A program made the translations under genes and the position numbers. From Paralithodes platypus (lineage: Eukaryota; Arthropoda; Malacostraca; Decapoda; Lithodidae), in contig CM064519.1 of assembly GCA_032716605.1 (NCBI GenBank), positions 25,134,191 to 25,198,190 of the forward strand: a stretch of 64,000 bases of DNA, given 5' to 3'. Below, one piece after another: positions 1-12,182 of the stretch. Below the pieces are notes generated by a model that worked only from the letters and a program-made list of their open reading frames with translations, was not told where the DNA came from and searched no databases. Within the stretch, counting starts at the first letter, position 1, and each line of letters begins with the position of its first letter.

Positions 1-1
1 G

Positions 2-988
2 CCGGAGACTCCGAGCTCTACCAACAAGGACGGTGCTCACCCTCAGGCTAACAAGATACAGGCAGGTATTCCTCCATCTTTTACCACACGAGAGGCGGTC
101 ACGACAGTAGAGTCTGACGAGGTATTAGACCAAGTTACAAGCGGGCAGACCGTCAGGCCACCCATTAGGAACACAGTACCAAGCGGCACAGTCCTTCAAC
201 CGCCTCAAGTACCGACTATCCCGCCGGGGTTCCGAGACCGGGATTCCTCGCCACATAGTTCAGACTTTACATCCCATCCTAGTGGTTGTAAGATACTAAA
301 CACAAGTTCGGCAGATGAACAACAGACACAAGGGAACCGAACAAAGCCTCTCAAACGACCGAAACCTCCTTGTTTCACGTCCAAACAATTAGATGAATTA
401 CTACATAAAGTCATGCAACAATGTGCCATAAGACGCCATGTAGTCCCTCCGCCAGCGGAGGGACCTCCACCGGGTGGCCCCGTCACCTCTCTCCCTAGTG
501 ATACAGGAGGGGTACCTAGTAATCCTGTTTCCACACCTGGGTCACGGCCAGAACAAGTGTTCATACGCGGCATACGCCCTTTGTCACCTGCCAAAATTAA
601 TATCATACCAGAAACTGACGTTTCCTGGCTTCCGACGCCCTCTAACGTAGCTCCCTCCGCCGCCGGTGAGCTGGGACACGGCTTACCGTTGGACGATCAG
701 TTGCAATCCCGACAAGGGAATGGGTCACTGTCGGCGAGGCCGGGTACCTCGTTCCCATCACCTATGTTTGGCTCTAGCACTTCGGTGCCTTACGAGGGTA
801 AAATGGACGCTGGTTCGGGCCCACAACCTCACAGTAGTGGAAAGGAGGATAGACGGCGTTCTGCCCTGAATCCCCCATCCCAAATTCCCCTTCAGCCTCG
901 TCGACAGCCGGCGGCTGGTCCTCCGGTTCTCGACGAAATCTCGACATCTATCCCCAAGTCACAGACAACGTTCATTGATCATTCCTAA
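2..988 (+). CDS. Unrecognised proline-rich ORF, 5' end outside window
   Basis: The frame is open from base 2 to the TAA at 986-988 (about 328 codons) with no stop, so the true start lies left of the window; the first in-frame ATG is 413. The product is hydrophilic, rich in Pro, Ser and Thr, with basic patches (for example RTKPLKRPKPP) and no membrane segment or catalytic motif that I recognise. A second ORF follows 41 bases later in another frame, which suggests a paired gag-like or accessory protein of a mobile element, or one ORF split by a frameshift. A DIRS-like right end lies about 3.8 kb downstream, but nothing visible ties the two together. Function unknown. Confidence 0.45.
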   Translation, partial: PETPSSTNKDGAHPQANKIQAGIPPSFTTREAVTTVESDEVLDQVTSGQTVRPPIRNTVPSGTVLQPPQVPTIPPGFRDRDSSPHSSDFTSHPSGCKILNTSSADEQQTQGNRTKPLKRPKPPCFTSKQLDELLHKVMQQCAIRRHVVPPPAEGPPPGGPVTSLPSDTGGVPSNPVSTPGSRPEQVFIRGIRPLSPAKINIIPETDVSWLPTPSNVAPSAAGELGHGLPLDDQLQSRQGNGSLSARPGTSFPSPMFGSSTSVPYEGKMDAGSGPQPHSSGKEDRRRSALNPPSQIPLQPRRQPAAGPPVLDEISTSIPKSQTTFIDHS

Positions 989-1029
989 CCCAGAAAGTAC
1001 CGGGCAGGCTTTGGCTCCCGGTTACAGCT

Positions 1030-1992
1030 ATGACTAGAGGAGAGAGGCACAGGTCAACTCAAGGGGAGGTCCCGGTGCCACGTGAGTGGTCAATAGAAGT
1101 AAACAGACGCAAGGCTTTTAGGGCGAAGGAAGCGCAAGGGAGAGTGTTAGATGTTCTGATTCAGGCGGTCCCAGACCCGACAAATTTTCAATATTTTGTA
1201 TATAACCCGGGCCAGATGACCCCTCTTCCGCCGGATGCCCCTAGTCAGGCCCCTGGTCCTCCAGATGTCCCGATTTGCCCTGTTTGCTCTCAACGTTGTG
1301 GCATCAATGGTTGCCAGGCCTTGAAGGCTAATGAACCAAGCCAAAAGTTTCAGAGATGTAATCCTTATCATGATCAAAGGGAATTGAATCCGAGTGAGGT
1401 GGGGCATGGCCCTTGGGTAACGTGGGATCAGGAGCTCCAACATTTTGCTGTATTTATGTCTGCTAATACCGCGTTACCGGTTCCCCATCCGCCACAGACT
1501 GAGTTTGACTGGCTTAAGCGTGAACCCGGCAGAGTGCCCAGAGCTATCTTTGAATTCCTCATTGCCCCCCCAGTTAGAGGTAAAGATTTTCCGGCTCCCT
1601 TTGTAACCCCAGATCCCATTGATCTCCAAAGAGATTTCCTGGTCAGAGACAATGCACATAGACATTTTATTGGCTCTCTTCTAACCAGGCACACAGCCCA
1701 GGCTGTGGACCAACCGGTGCCGAATCCTCCTCGTCAGAGGACGGAAATAGTCAAAGCTTTTAAAAAATACCTCCTCCCCTTTCCGGCTCAATCATTGACA
1801 GACATTAGAACCGCCTTATTTGAGGCAGTCAGGGCAAGACAGCTACTCAGACTCAGTATGGCGCAAGGGCTCCCTATTAATGCTTATTATAGGGCTCTCT
1901 ACTCGCCTATATTGACAGCGACTCCTATTAATGAACAAACACTGAAAGATGTTAGGGTGATGATTCAGGCTAACGAAGGTACACCCCCATAA
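1030..1992 (+). CDS. Unrecognised 320-residue ORF with a Cys cluster
   Basis: ATG at 1030 to TAA at 1990-1992. The product has a basic N-terminus, a Pro-rich stretch near residues 63-80 and a Cys cluster CPVCSQRCGINGC near residues 83-95 that could bind zinc, then a region with regular charged helical-looking segments. No RT, integrase, recombinase or transposase motif is visible. It sits 41 bases after the upstream ORF in a different frame. A capsid-like or nucleic-acid-binding role in a retroelement is a guess from context and composition only. Base composition is more GC-rich than most of the window. Confidence 0.45.
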   Translation: MTRGERHRSTQGEVPVPREWSIEVNRRKAFRAKEAQGRVLDVLIQAVPDPTNFQYFVYNPGQMTPLPPDAPSQAPGPPDVPICPVCSQRCGINGCQALKANEPSQKFQRCNPYHDQRELNPSEVGHGPWVTWDQELQHFAVFMSANTALPVPHPPQTEFDWLKREPGRVPRAIFEFLIAPPVRGKDFPAPFVTPDPIDLQRDFLVRDNAHRHFIGSLLTRHTAQAVDQPVPNPPRQRTEIVKAFKKYLLPFPAQSLTDIRTALFEAVRARQLLRLSMAQGLPINAYYRALYSPILTATPINEQTLKDVRVMIQANEGTPP

Positions 1993-4819
1993 TTATCTCT
2001 AAGTTTAGCATACCCTGGATGGCCGGCGATCGGTGGACGATTTACCGGCGCCTCACCAGAAGTTCTCTTTTAGACCCAACATTTCTATTCTAGAAAGCTG
2101 CTTCACGTTATTCTGCCTCCCCCTCTAAGCCAGGCTGGGCACAGGGATTCGAGATAGGAAAATTGTGTTACCGCGCCTTGGCTGCGCCAAAGTATTTTTT
2201 CTACTGCACCTTTGGGCTGCGTCCTCGAGTGCATATCGGTTGGGGTACGGGAGGCTATGCAATGTCCTACCCGGCACCCAGATTTAAGGTGAGCGCTCTC
2301 CCTGATGACCGGACAAAGTAAAGGCGGAACACTAAGGGGAAGGTTTGTCAACAGTCCTCGGCGTATATATACGCCGCGGCTGTTTTAAACTAAACAACGA
2401 CTTCCTTCAGCGGCAGATACCTCAAGACCAAGGGCCAGGTTGAGGTCCGCCGGTGGCCGGCCATCCTCTATGTCTTGCCAGTAGTCGTGGAATAATCGGC
2501 AGAATTGTTGGCCATCCTAACCTTGTTAACCCACTAAGGGAATTATTGTTTGAGTTTTTGAAGCTAGTTGGTCATGCCTACCCCGCGCTGTGCGCCGGGA
2601 CATATTTTTTTATCCCTAGGCAATTAAGTTTTTTCCTAGATAATGGGTGTTCAGTTCTCCCCACCCCTGTTACTCAACAGAGTCAACATACAAGTACAAC
2701 CGGATGTTTTTTTCCTTTTGTAACATAATGCTCATCGTTCTAAGTACCCTATTTCACTTCTGTCTCTGACCCACGGCGGAATAAGAACCTTGTGGGGCAA
2801 GAGTTACATTAATGAGTTAGGTCCGGAGCGACGGGGAGCCTACGGGAAAGTGGATTTCAGAACCCATTCCCTTGTGTGCCCCCAATAACTGCCAGGTGGT
2901 GTGGTCCCTATATATATGTGCATTCTTCTGACTGCCAAAGGCAGGCGTAGCTCACTCCCAGGATTGTATTTCCCACCTGTCTCAGTTTGTCATAATATCA
3001 AAATTCGGCCACGTAGTATTGTTTGATAAAGGAGGTTTTAGGACTTCCCCCTCTCCTTGGGGACAAGGGCGAGTGCGATTATTCTTTCCCCCCCTTGGAG
3101 AGGCGGAGGCGTTGGTTCCCCCTTAACGGACGGCGGCTAGTTTTCTCCGCCTCGAAATCTTTTTCTCATGAGTAAATTACTTTGGTCAAGTGCCTCGGGA
3201 AAGAAGGGGTCCTCAGTCCACTAGTCCGGACTACGCTAGATATACCTGGTCCCCCCGGCTGCCAAGTGGGGCTCCGAACACGTAGACCCTCTCTCGGCTC
3301 ACCCTCGGTCCGTCGGGAGTAGTCGGATGGTCCTAACCAGCCTTTCTTGGATACCAGTAAAAGTCAAGTAAGGTCCCGGCGATAACAGGTCGGGATTGAA
3401 TAAGAAGTGACCGAAGCAGCTGCTCTTCCTGGCCAATCAATCCCAGTTCGGTCCGCAGCGGGAAATGATCCCGCCGGGACGGATAGAGACGTGTGAGCCT
3501 AACCACCATCAGTTTAACTCCATCAGAGTAGGCTAGACCCACCTCAGGTGTTCTCAATTATGAGACTTATGGAGGGGCCCCATCTCAAGTTTTCTCTACG
3601 ATAAGACTTGCTACACAGAGGTTCGACAATCCCTGAGCTACGCTTACCTATGCCGTGTCGGCTTACCGAGTTTTTGTCCCCTTTTGGTTTCAAAGCCCAA
3701 AAGCCCTTTTGGTTATTCACCTCCAACTGTTTTATGCATAAAAGTTAAGTTCGTGGTATTACGCCGAGGGAGCACACTCCGCGCCGGCTTTATCTGCCGT
3801 CGAGTTGGTCCTTAGAATCGAGCTTGCTTGAGTTAAAGTAGTAACTTTCCATGCTCCCCCGGCGTATTACCCAGCATAGCATTCTGGTCCTCCGATGCAA
3901 AAGGTGGACCCAGACGATAAGTTAAGAGATAGGCCAGCTCTTGTTTTTCTACGAGCTGTTTGTTTTACCCACGAAGAGAGAGTTACTTCGATCCCAGACA
4001 TATTTTTCAGTTTTTTCAGTTTAAATCTTAGAGTAAAAGAGTCAATTCCCGGTATACTTGCACACCGGCCCCAATCTCTCTCTCTTCACTAATAGTTGTT
4101 TTAAGTATTCACGGCTTTAGTTTTTTGTACTGAGATAAGTGACACCCATTCTGGGCGAGAAAAAGGGGGGAGGAGGATATGTGTATCCCAGTACACCGAA
4201 AAGGTATAACCCCCCTCCGCCGGAAGACACGGGTTTCCAAGTACATTGGGAGGTACCTCCCTCCGCCGGAATACATGGTCAAGCAGGGCAAGCCAGGTGC
4301 GGCTCCCGCCGGGGCAGAGCCTAGTCATGCTTTACGAGCTAGAAGCTCAAGTGTTTATAATTTTTAGGTTAAGTGAATCTATAATTATTTGTATGCTTGG
4401 TCCGAGATCAATGAGAATTAAGAACCAAGCGTTAAGGCTAGTAAAATTTGTTTTTATGTATGTAAAGGTTTTTTCTATCTTAAGTTGCTACTAGATAGTG
4501 GGTGAGTGATCACCTAGTCAAATGACATCGTTATTTTCACAGAGGATAAACTATGCACAGTTTAAAACCTGAGGAGAGTGATAAAAAAGTGTTGTATAAG
4601 CTGTTATTATCACATGGTACAATAGGTACCGCAAGTAGAGGCCCTAAGTAAGGAGCAGGACTTCTTCGAAGCAACGCACTGCTCACACTCTTTTGTATTT
4701 TTCTATACTGCATGTACACAATAAAATGTCTTATTCTGTTAAACGAATCTGGACTTTACCTTGCGGTAACGGAGGTTCAGATATTGTTGCGAATGTCCCC
4801 CTCCAGTCTTGGGAATTCA
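1993..4819. other. Non-coding stretch, no gene recognised
   Basis: Only short, unconvincing frames on both strands. The sequence is fairly GC-rich in 2000-3700 with several CCGCCGG-type runs, then AT-rich after 4330. An AATAAA lies near 4720, about 100 bases before the DIRS-like internal complementary region, and could be a polyadenylation signal of that element. It may be the decayed body or long terminal region of the element whose ORFs lie at 1-1992, but this cannot be shown. Confidence 0.4.
2359..2376. repeat. Perfect 18-bp palindrome around TATATATA
   Basis: CGGCGTATATATACGCCG is a perfect inverted repeat centred on an AT core. It could be a TATA-containing promoter core or a cruciform-forming site; nothing nearby decides. 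Confidence 0.3.
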
Positions 4820-5769
<950 letters not shown>

Positions 5770-6644
5770 TGTTGTCGGGTTATAATATTTATCATCCGTG
5801 ATATTGTCTTTACTAAAATCCAATTATGGACTTATAAACCGTAAATATTCCCAACAGGGACACACCGAACACGTTCTTAATCTCACAATCAGTATTCAAC
5901 TAGGTACTATAGAACTCAGAAACAACACACATGTAAATTATACACGTAAGTTTATTCAAAGGCATGTGGTTTATAGAAGTATCTTTGACTCATTACTTAA
6001 CTATTATGATCAACAGTAAGTAATGCATGTATTGAATTAGATCAAGGATAATCGATCTTTCAATTAATAATACAAGGTACAAACATAAAGTGGTAAAATG
6101 TAGCATAAGAAATATGCAATCAAATATAATGAACACGTGACCTATAACATCAACCTTTAATAATAATAATGATGTGAGTCCAGTGTCTAACGTGAACTAT
6201 TTTTCAATAAACAAAAGATTAGAACACTCTCTAAGTAGGAGAGTATAGATGAATTGAGAGTTAAAAGACAATTACACGGGTGGCTGGTTCGAGTAATGTT
6301 CACGGAGTGAGGGCGTGCGCGCGAGCTAGGTAGACTTTCACGGCTAGTGCGACCTTTGACCAGGTAGCTACTCAGGTCATACAAGTTACTGCGCTGTTGG
6401 GAAATATAATTCTTGTTTGTGTGACTACAAACTTAGTATCTGAGGTAATGCAGTGAATTTAATGGCAATGCGCTAATGAATTCTTTTTACAATTCAATAT
6501 CTACTTAGCTTGAATTATTTAATTTATGATCTGAAATATATATTCTTCAATCGATTGTATGTAATAATAACAACTCGGGACGAGGAATTCAGATTTATTA
6601 TTTACTATACGATTATGAATGAACTATAGATGAATCTCTATTAA

Positions 6645-7149
6645 CCCGGGAACTGCGGGGAGACTCTTAACCTAAAAAGTGCGTATGGGGGTAATTGGAA
6701 ACGTCCCCCTGTGCTGACGTATTTGAGGTGTTTCCGTCACTAAAATATTCATTGTACCATTAATAGCATTAATACTTATCCATATGCGCCTATTATGGGT
6801 TGATTATAAAGGTATTAACCTGAAACAACAATAAAACGAGTGAAAACAGCGTTTGGATGGTCAAAATCGGAGATATAGCCCGCGAGTTGTATAATGTATG
6901 GGTGAGGCAAGCTGCTTTCCCGCCAATTTCCCCCAAGGCCACTGAGACACAGTCGATCGATACTCTCTCTCTCTCTCTTGCATTCGCTTGCTATCAGTGA
7001 TGACCACACCCTGTAACCGGATTTCTAATGTTAGCACGAAAATATACCTCAGAATAAGGGAATAACAGGGAAAATAGGTGATAACTGAAGGAGAGGAGGA
7101 AAGTGGGGAAGGAGGGGAGGTAGAGGACTGATATTTTGCATGGCCCAGG

Positions 7150-7180
<31 letters not shown>

Positions 7181-7876
7181 CGATTTCAAAAGTTGATTTT
7201 TTTTTTCTCTGACTCTTAAGAGTCTCCCCACAGTCCGCCGGGGGAACTCTTAAGAGTCTCCCCGCAGTTCCTGGGTTAAGAGTTCCCCCGGCGGACTGCG
7301 GGAAGACTTAAGAGTAAGGGAAAAAAAAATCCATTTAAAACACCCAAAACAATTTTTTTGTTTGTTTTTAATTTTCTATTTTTTCGTTTTTTTTTGCCCC
7401 TGGGCCATGCCAAATATTACTCCTCCACCTCCCCTCCTTCCCCACTTTCCTCCCCTCCTTCAGTTATCACCTATTTTCCCTGTTATTCCCTTATTCTGTG
7501 GTTAATTTTCGTGCTAACATTAGCGAGTTGGTAGCAGGGCGTTGTCATCACTGTTACCAAGCGTGGGAAAGAGCGAGAGAGAGACTATTGCGGAACAGAG
7601 TCTCTCCAGACAAGGGGAGAGTTGGAGGGCAGGGAGTTGCCTCAGCCATACATTATGTAACTCCCGGCCTGTATCGCCGATTTTGACCATCCAAACACTG
7701 TTTCCACTTGTTATATTGTTGTAACAGGTTAATACCTTTATAATCAACCTATAATAGGCGCATATGGATAAGTATTAATGCTATTTATGGTAAAATAACG
7801 ATGTTAGTGATGGGAACAGCTAAATACGTCAGCACAGGAGTGTGGTGTCTCATACCCCCCATGCGCACTTCTTAGG
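6645..7876 (-). mobile_element. F1 MITE (TTAA-flanked), holding a second F1 copy
   Basis: Flanked by TTAA at 6641-6644 and 7877-7880. The right LTR has a single TTAA at the matching position (19626-19629), so this is a clean insertion. The left end starts CCCGGGAACTGCGGGGAGAC and the right end closes with ATGCGCACTTCTTAGG. Excluding the nested copy and its duplicated TTAA the element is about 623 bp. No transposase frame is present. TTAA duplication and CCC/CCT ends suggest the piggyBac superfamily; Kolobok also uses TTAA. Confidence 0.88.
6671..7275 (+). mobile_element. F1 MITE nested inside another F1 MITE
   Basis: Flanked by TTAA at 6667-6670 and 7276-7279, within the outer element's subterminal GACTCTTAAGAGT motif. 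It starts CCTAAAAAGTGCGTATGGGG and ends GCAGTTCCTGGG, opposite in orientation to the host copy. Length 605 bp. It carries a (GA/CT) tract, a T-run near 7155 and a TGGCCCAGGGGCCA palindrome typical of the family. Confidence 0.88.
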
Positions 7877-7974
7877 TTAATCGTAATTAAAGACAAAGTC
7901 TGATTAACAAAACTAACGTAGCTAACAGATAATCCTAGAAACGCTTAAATATGATTAGCGTAAAGGATAATTAA

Positions 7975-8599
7975 CCCGTCAAGTGCGGGGAGACTCTTAT
8001 GAGTTTTACCGGTCAGCTGCGGCAAGACTTATGATCCTAGGCCTAAAAAAATAACATTTAAACCACCCCAGTAGCATTTATTTTATTTATTTTTTTATTT
8101 TTTTTGCCCCTTGACCATGCCAAATATCACTCCTCCACATCCCCTCCTTCCCCCCCCCCCCCCCCACCCTTCAATTATCACCTATTTTCCCTGTTATTCT
8201 CTTATTCTTAGGTATATTTTCGTGCTAACAATAGCGAGTTGCTAGCAGGGTGTGGTCATATGTGTTACCAAGCGTGAGAAAGAGAAAGAGATAAGGAGAG
8301 AGACGTCAGTGTCGCTCCAGGCGTCGTGAAGGGTGGATGTTGGCCAGGCTGGCTCACACTTGATGACTGTAACTCTCGCTCTCATTTCGCGATTTTGACC
8401 AGCCAAACACTGTTTCCACTTGTTTTATTGTTGCAACAGGTTAATATCTTCATATTAAACGTAAAATAGGCGCATATGGATAAGTATTCATGATATTTAT
8501 GGTAAGATAAGGATTTTAGTGAATGGAAACAGTGAAATAGGTCCACACAGGGCTATGGTGTAATTTCCCCCCCCCCCCCCCCCCTGCGCACTTCTTAGG
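7975..8599 (-). mobile_element. F1 MITE, second insertion in the left LTR
   Basis: Flanked by TTAA at 7971-7974 and 8600-8603; the right LTR has one TTAA at 19719-19722. It is 625 bp, starts CCCGTCAAGTGCGGGGAGAC and ends TGCGCACTTCTTAGG. It is more diverged than the other copies and carries two poly-C tracts (about 8153-8165 and 8567-8584). Confidence 0.88.
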
Positions 8600-10271
8600 T
8601 TAAACACAATGTTAATTATAAAGAAAAGAGCATACACGACAAAGTTGTACTTACTGAAATACTCACAATGGTATAAACAAGATATCTGAACGAGTTAACA
8701 GAGTCTTATAAAGAATTCACCTAATAAGTAGTGTATTCGAATGATGAATAATTAGGTAATAGACTCTATGCAAGGCTAGAATTCCTAGACGAGAAGAATC
8801 AGAATTATCTACATCAGTAATCAAATGAACATCAATAATAGTTCATATAATAATTACAATAATGCTTAAGTAAACAAGCGTAAAATTAAGATCTCGAGAA
8901 GCAAATATATATCAATAATTAATAATAAAACTTCTCGAGGGGGGACTGGGATAAATCAAATGTGAAATTGAGCGTAGGTTCTAGGTAACAGGTTATTATT
9001 AGGAAGGGAATAAGTACACGAAATACACTTTGACCTCAACTTGTAACATACATAAAAGAATAACATATATAAGGAAAATCTGTGAGTACGTGGCTAGGTG
9101 AATTAATTAACACGAGTATGTAATGTATGCACAAAATGTTATAGAAGAGTTACGGAGCAAAATGAATACTAGATCTTAGGCACAGATCTACACATGAATT
9201 AAGATAAGATTCAGAAGATTAACACATACACAATGAATAAGGATCTTGCACACAGATCTATATAGAATCGTAGCACTATAATAATCACAGATCTTACCTA
9301 TACCTTGACAACAATAATCACAACATAAGATATTAAGAGACTCTTAGGGTAATATGGGAGGGTAGAGAGCAAGTCTGGCCGACGTGGAACGTAGGGCAGT
9401 GGAGCAGCACTTCAGGATGAACGGCATCTCACAATCAGGACTTCAGGGTCCAGACTTCAGCAAGTACTTCAGCATATTCTCAGGGCAGGGGGAAGGGCTA
9501 GGCAAGTCTCCACTGCTGATGGATGTCCCGTTCTTTACAGAGTTAGGGGCATTACCTCAGTAAATGTTTGCATACATTCTCACTCATTCTTTGAGGTTTT
9601 GTTGGACTTAATTCTTGCCTCTCACTTGCATGAGTTCAACGCAATAGGGATGTTGTGAATATGTTGTGATCGAGTTGTGAGGTTTAATACTTATCGTAGA
9701 CATACATAATGGCTGTTTATATTGGTACATGTATAATAGGTAGTTTATTTATGACTTAGGTACTAGTTACTTAGCCTAATAATTGAGCAATCTTACTTAT
9801 ATGGATTATTCCATAATCCAAACTCCTAGACAAACTTTATTGTAGCTCACCTATTAGTTGTTCTTCCGCGAGGATTATGATATCTCCAGGTTCGTCATAA
9901 CTCGCCCTCCTGCCTAAATCCATTTATACCTGTAAACTTCCTGTCGTTGATGTTCTACTTGCATAAGCATAGTTTCATTATACTGTAGATCCGGGGACTG
10001 AGGAAATGCTGTCTGGTGATTGGCGGGCACGGTTTGAAACCAGGGCTGTGATTGGTTTCCCGAATTTCCCTTTTCTTGGGGTAACTGCGTTATATGCTTG
10101 GGTGATGCCCAGTCCCATAGAGAATGAGAAACTCCTGAAGGAAGGGGGTGCTCGGGTATATGTGTTGTTCTTCGTCGTCCCTGCTGTCCTTGCTTCTTTT
10201 TCTTGTTGACTTGCAGACTAGCAATTCTGCAACTGTCTTTTAACCCCTCTTTCACCAATCCCGTCACTTCA

Positions 10272-10362
10272 CCACTGTCGGCGAAGAAAAAGTCGCGACC
10301 TCGCGAATGGAGTATATACAGTAGGTTCGGGTGGTGTAGGTGTTAAGAACGGGGGACAGATT
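10272..10362 (-). other. Gypsy 3' leader between the last ORF and the LTR
   Basis: Short internal segment. One minus-strand frame runs across it into the LTR (containing DFFFADSGEV), so the polyprotein may once have ended inside the LTR. No purine tract of normal quality is visible next to the LTR. Confidence 0.35.
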
Positions 10363-10797
10363 CTACATGGTAAGCAGCCATAAAGTGGTTGGAACATCGG
10401 CCGGCTTGGGGACGTCCATGGTCATGGTGACTTGTAGAGGTTGCTTGGCTTCCGCTGCTAGTTGCACCAAATGGTGATGAGTTTTGACCGGTGAAGTTTT
10501 GATGCCATTGGTGACCGAGACACTGTTAATCTTCATCGCAGCTGTAGGTGCAGAAGGATGCGCTGTAGCAGGAGGTGCACTTGGAGAAGGTCTGACCACT
10601 GCCGGGTTTGGAGGAGTAGTGAGCAGGGCAGGATGGACTGGAGTTGTGAGCATGGAGGCAGGCGAGGTTCGAGCAGGTAAGGTTGACCTCGCACTAGTTG
10701 GGGTGGTCAGGTGTTGAGTCGACATGGTAGGTTTGGTCAGGTCCCGCCGTATGTAGGTAGGCCTGAAGGTAGGAGCCCATCGTTGAGGTGGTATCAC
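10363..10797 (-). pseudogene. Gypsy pol C-terminal Pro/Thr/Ser-rich tail
   Basis: A 144-codon frame rich in Thr, Pro, Ala and Ser with loose repeats of the type TTP.P/PALLTTP. It continues the low-complexity extension that follows the integrase in the frame at 11002-11958, but the intervening segment 10798-11001 is out of frame, so the tail is broken. Its role is unknown; such extensions are not part of the catalytic integrase. Confidence 0.5.
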
Positions 10798-11001
10798 ACG
10801 TCGACCAGATCTTGTACATGTAGGATTAGATCGAGTAGGGATTAGAGAGGGTTTATTGATACTTGATGTTGGAGTGGGGGAGGAGGCTGAGCTAGAAGGT
10901 TGTGATAGTCTTTTGTTGATAGTATGTCTAGGAAGAAGTAACTGAGACGGACGTGAGTTAGAAGAAGTATGAGGTAAGGTCTTGTGTATTAATGGAAGAG
11001 G

Positions 11002-11958
11002 TCATGTAGAAGTTTTAGTGGTGGAGTGTGATACGGAAGGAGCTGGAGATTTAAGTTTAGAGGCATAGGTATGCGGAGGGGAAGTACTTAGAACAAGAGG
11101 AACAGGTAAAGAAGTAGGTAGAGAGGAGGAAACTTGCGGAGCGAGAGGGACAGGTAGAGTGACGAGATTAGGAATGTTGGCAACAATAGGAGTAGTAGGT
11201 AGAGTACCTGATGATTCAGAATAATTAGGTAAACTTATAGATGGCGAGGCAGGAACAGGGAAAGAGTGCTGTGTAGGTAGAACTTGAGAAGGTAGTTGTG
11301 GAGGGGCAGAGACAGTGCGAGTAGGTACAGTAGGAATGGGTGTGTAAACAATAGGAGGTGGGCGTGGCTGCACCGGAGGGGTGGCTGTTTGTGTTAAAGG
11401 GTGAGAGTCAGGTGGTGGGATTTGACGGCGTGAGGGTGTCGCAGGTAGAGTGATGTCAGGTGTTGCAGGTTCTGTGGATCCCAAATTATGATTATTAGAT
11501 GCAGACAATATGTCATTCTGAATGGGGTCAGCAAGCATAACTATATTCTCATTAATAGGTTGAAATCTACGGACATGTCTGTTACGGTATGTGCGCGACT
11601 CACCAAAATAATTCACGGTAACCTGGTAGCAGTTTGGAACAGACAAAATTTCAAAAGGACCTTTAAATCTTGGTTTTAGCTTGGACGGTACAGGTAAATG
11701 AGCATTCATAACTAGATCACCCACACAGTGAGGGCTGGATTTGGGAGTTACATCAGGTTGTAGATCTTGTACATATTGTATTTGACGGAGACGATTCTTG
11801 AGATGCACTAGTGATTGGTCGAAATTTGAAGAGGGCTCATACAGGGCAGCTAGATGACGGAGAGGAAGGAGCAAAGGTGTTACTCCAAATACGCGTTCAT
11901 GGGGCGAAATTCCATCTTCTTGAGGGCAGGTGTTTATCCCCCATTGTACAATTTTCAC
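11002..11958 (-). pseudogene. Gypsy integrase C-terminal domain with long disordered tail
   Basis: Reads on from the integrase core after a frameshift overlap at 11955-11958. The N-terminal 150 residues include RFKGPFEILSVPNCYQVTV, a GPF/Y-type module of Gypsy integrases that binds DNA, followed by RNRHVRRFQP. From about residue 165 the protein becomes Pro/Thr/Ser-rich for more than 140 residues. No chromodomain is seen. The frame is long, but upstream frameshifts mean no intact polyprotein could be made. Confidence 0.8.
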
Positions 11959-12182
11959 TTGACTGGGCCATCCTTGGATTCCATTTGTTGCAATCTGGTC
12001 CTGATTTGGTTGGCAATGGTTCTATGGCTTCTTTCACAGATTGAGTTCCCTTGAGGCCAGTAGGGAGAGGAATGGCTTATTTTAAATCCACACATTAGTG
12101 ATAACTGAGACCATACGTGGTTGGTGAATTCTGGTGCATTATCAGAATGGATTGCTTCAGGTAGGCCAAAATAAGGAAACAC
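11955..12182 (-). pseudogene. Gypsy integrase catalytic core, second half
   Basis: A 75-codon frame containing HSDNAPEF (second catalytic Asp) and SICERSHRTI (catalytic Glu) of the D,D-E integrase core, the enzyme that inserts element cDNA into the host genome. It overlaps the upstream frame (ends 12157) and the downstream one (starts 11958), showing two frameshifts. The spacing between Asp and Glu is normal by eye. Confidence 0.85.

Larger units (their letters stand above)
5770..10271 (-). repeat. Left (3') Gypsy LTR, enlarged by MITE insertions
   Basis: Aligns with 18752-21395 end to end apart from two blocks absent from the other LTR: 6645-7880 and 7975-8603. Removing these gives about 2.64 kb. 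Bases 9914-10267 are open on the minus strand (117 codons, Lys/Gln/Pro-rich) and a similar frame exists in the right LTR, but LTR position and low complexity make coding uncertain. No clear polypurine tract is seen just inside the LTR at 10272. Confidence 0.9.

Noticed and set aside
413..869. Minus-strand and alternative-frame ORFs at 205-606 and 666-869
   Set aside because: Shadows of the longer plus-strand frame 2-988.
6950..6985. (CT)n tract as a GAGA-type regulatory site
   Set aside because: It is a standard part of every F1 copy and has no gene next to it.
9914..10267. 117-codon minus-strand ORF in the Gypsy LTR
   Set aside because: Also present in the other LTR because LTRs are copies; low-complexity Lys/Gln content and no homology seen. 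Mentioned in the LTR entry but not called as a gene.
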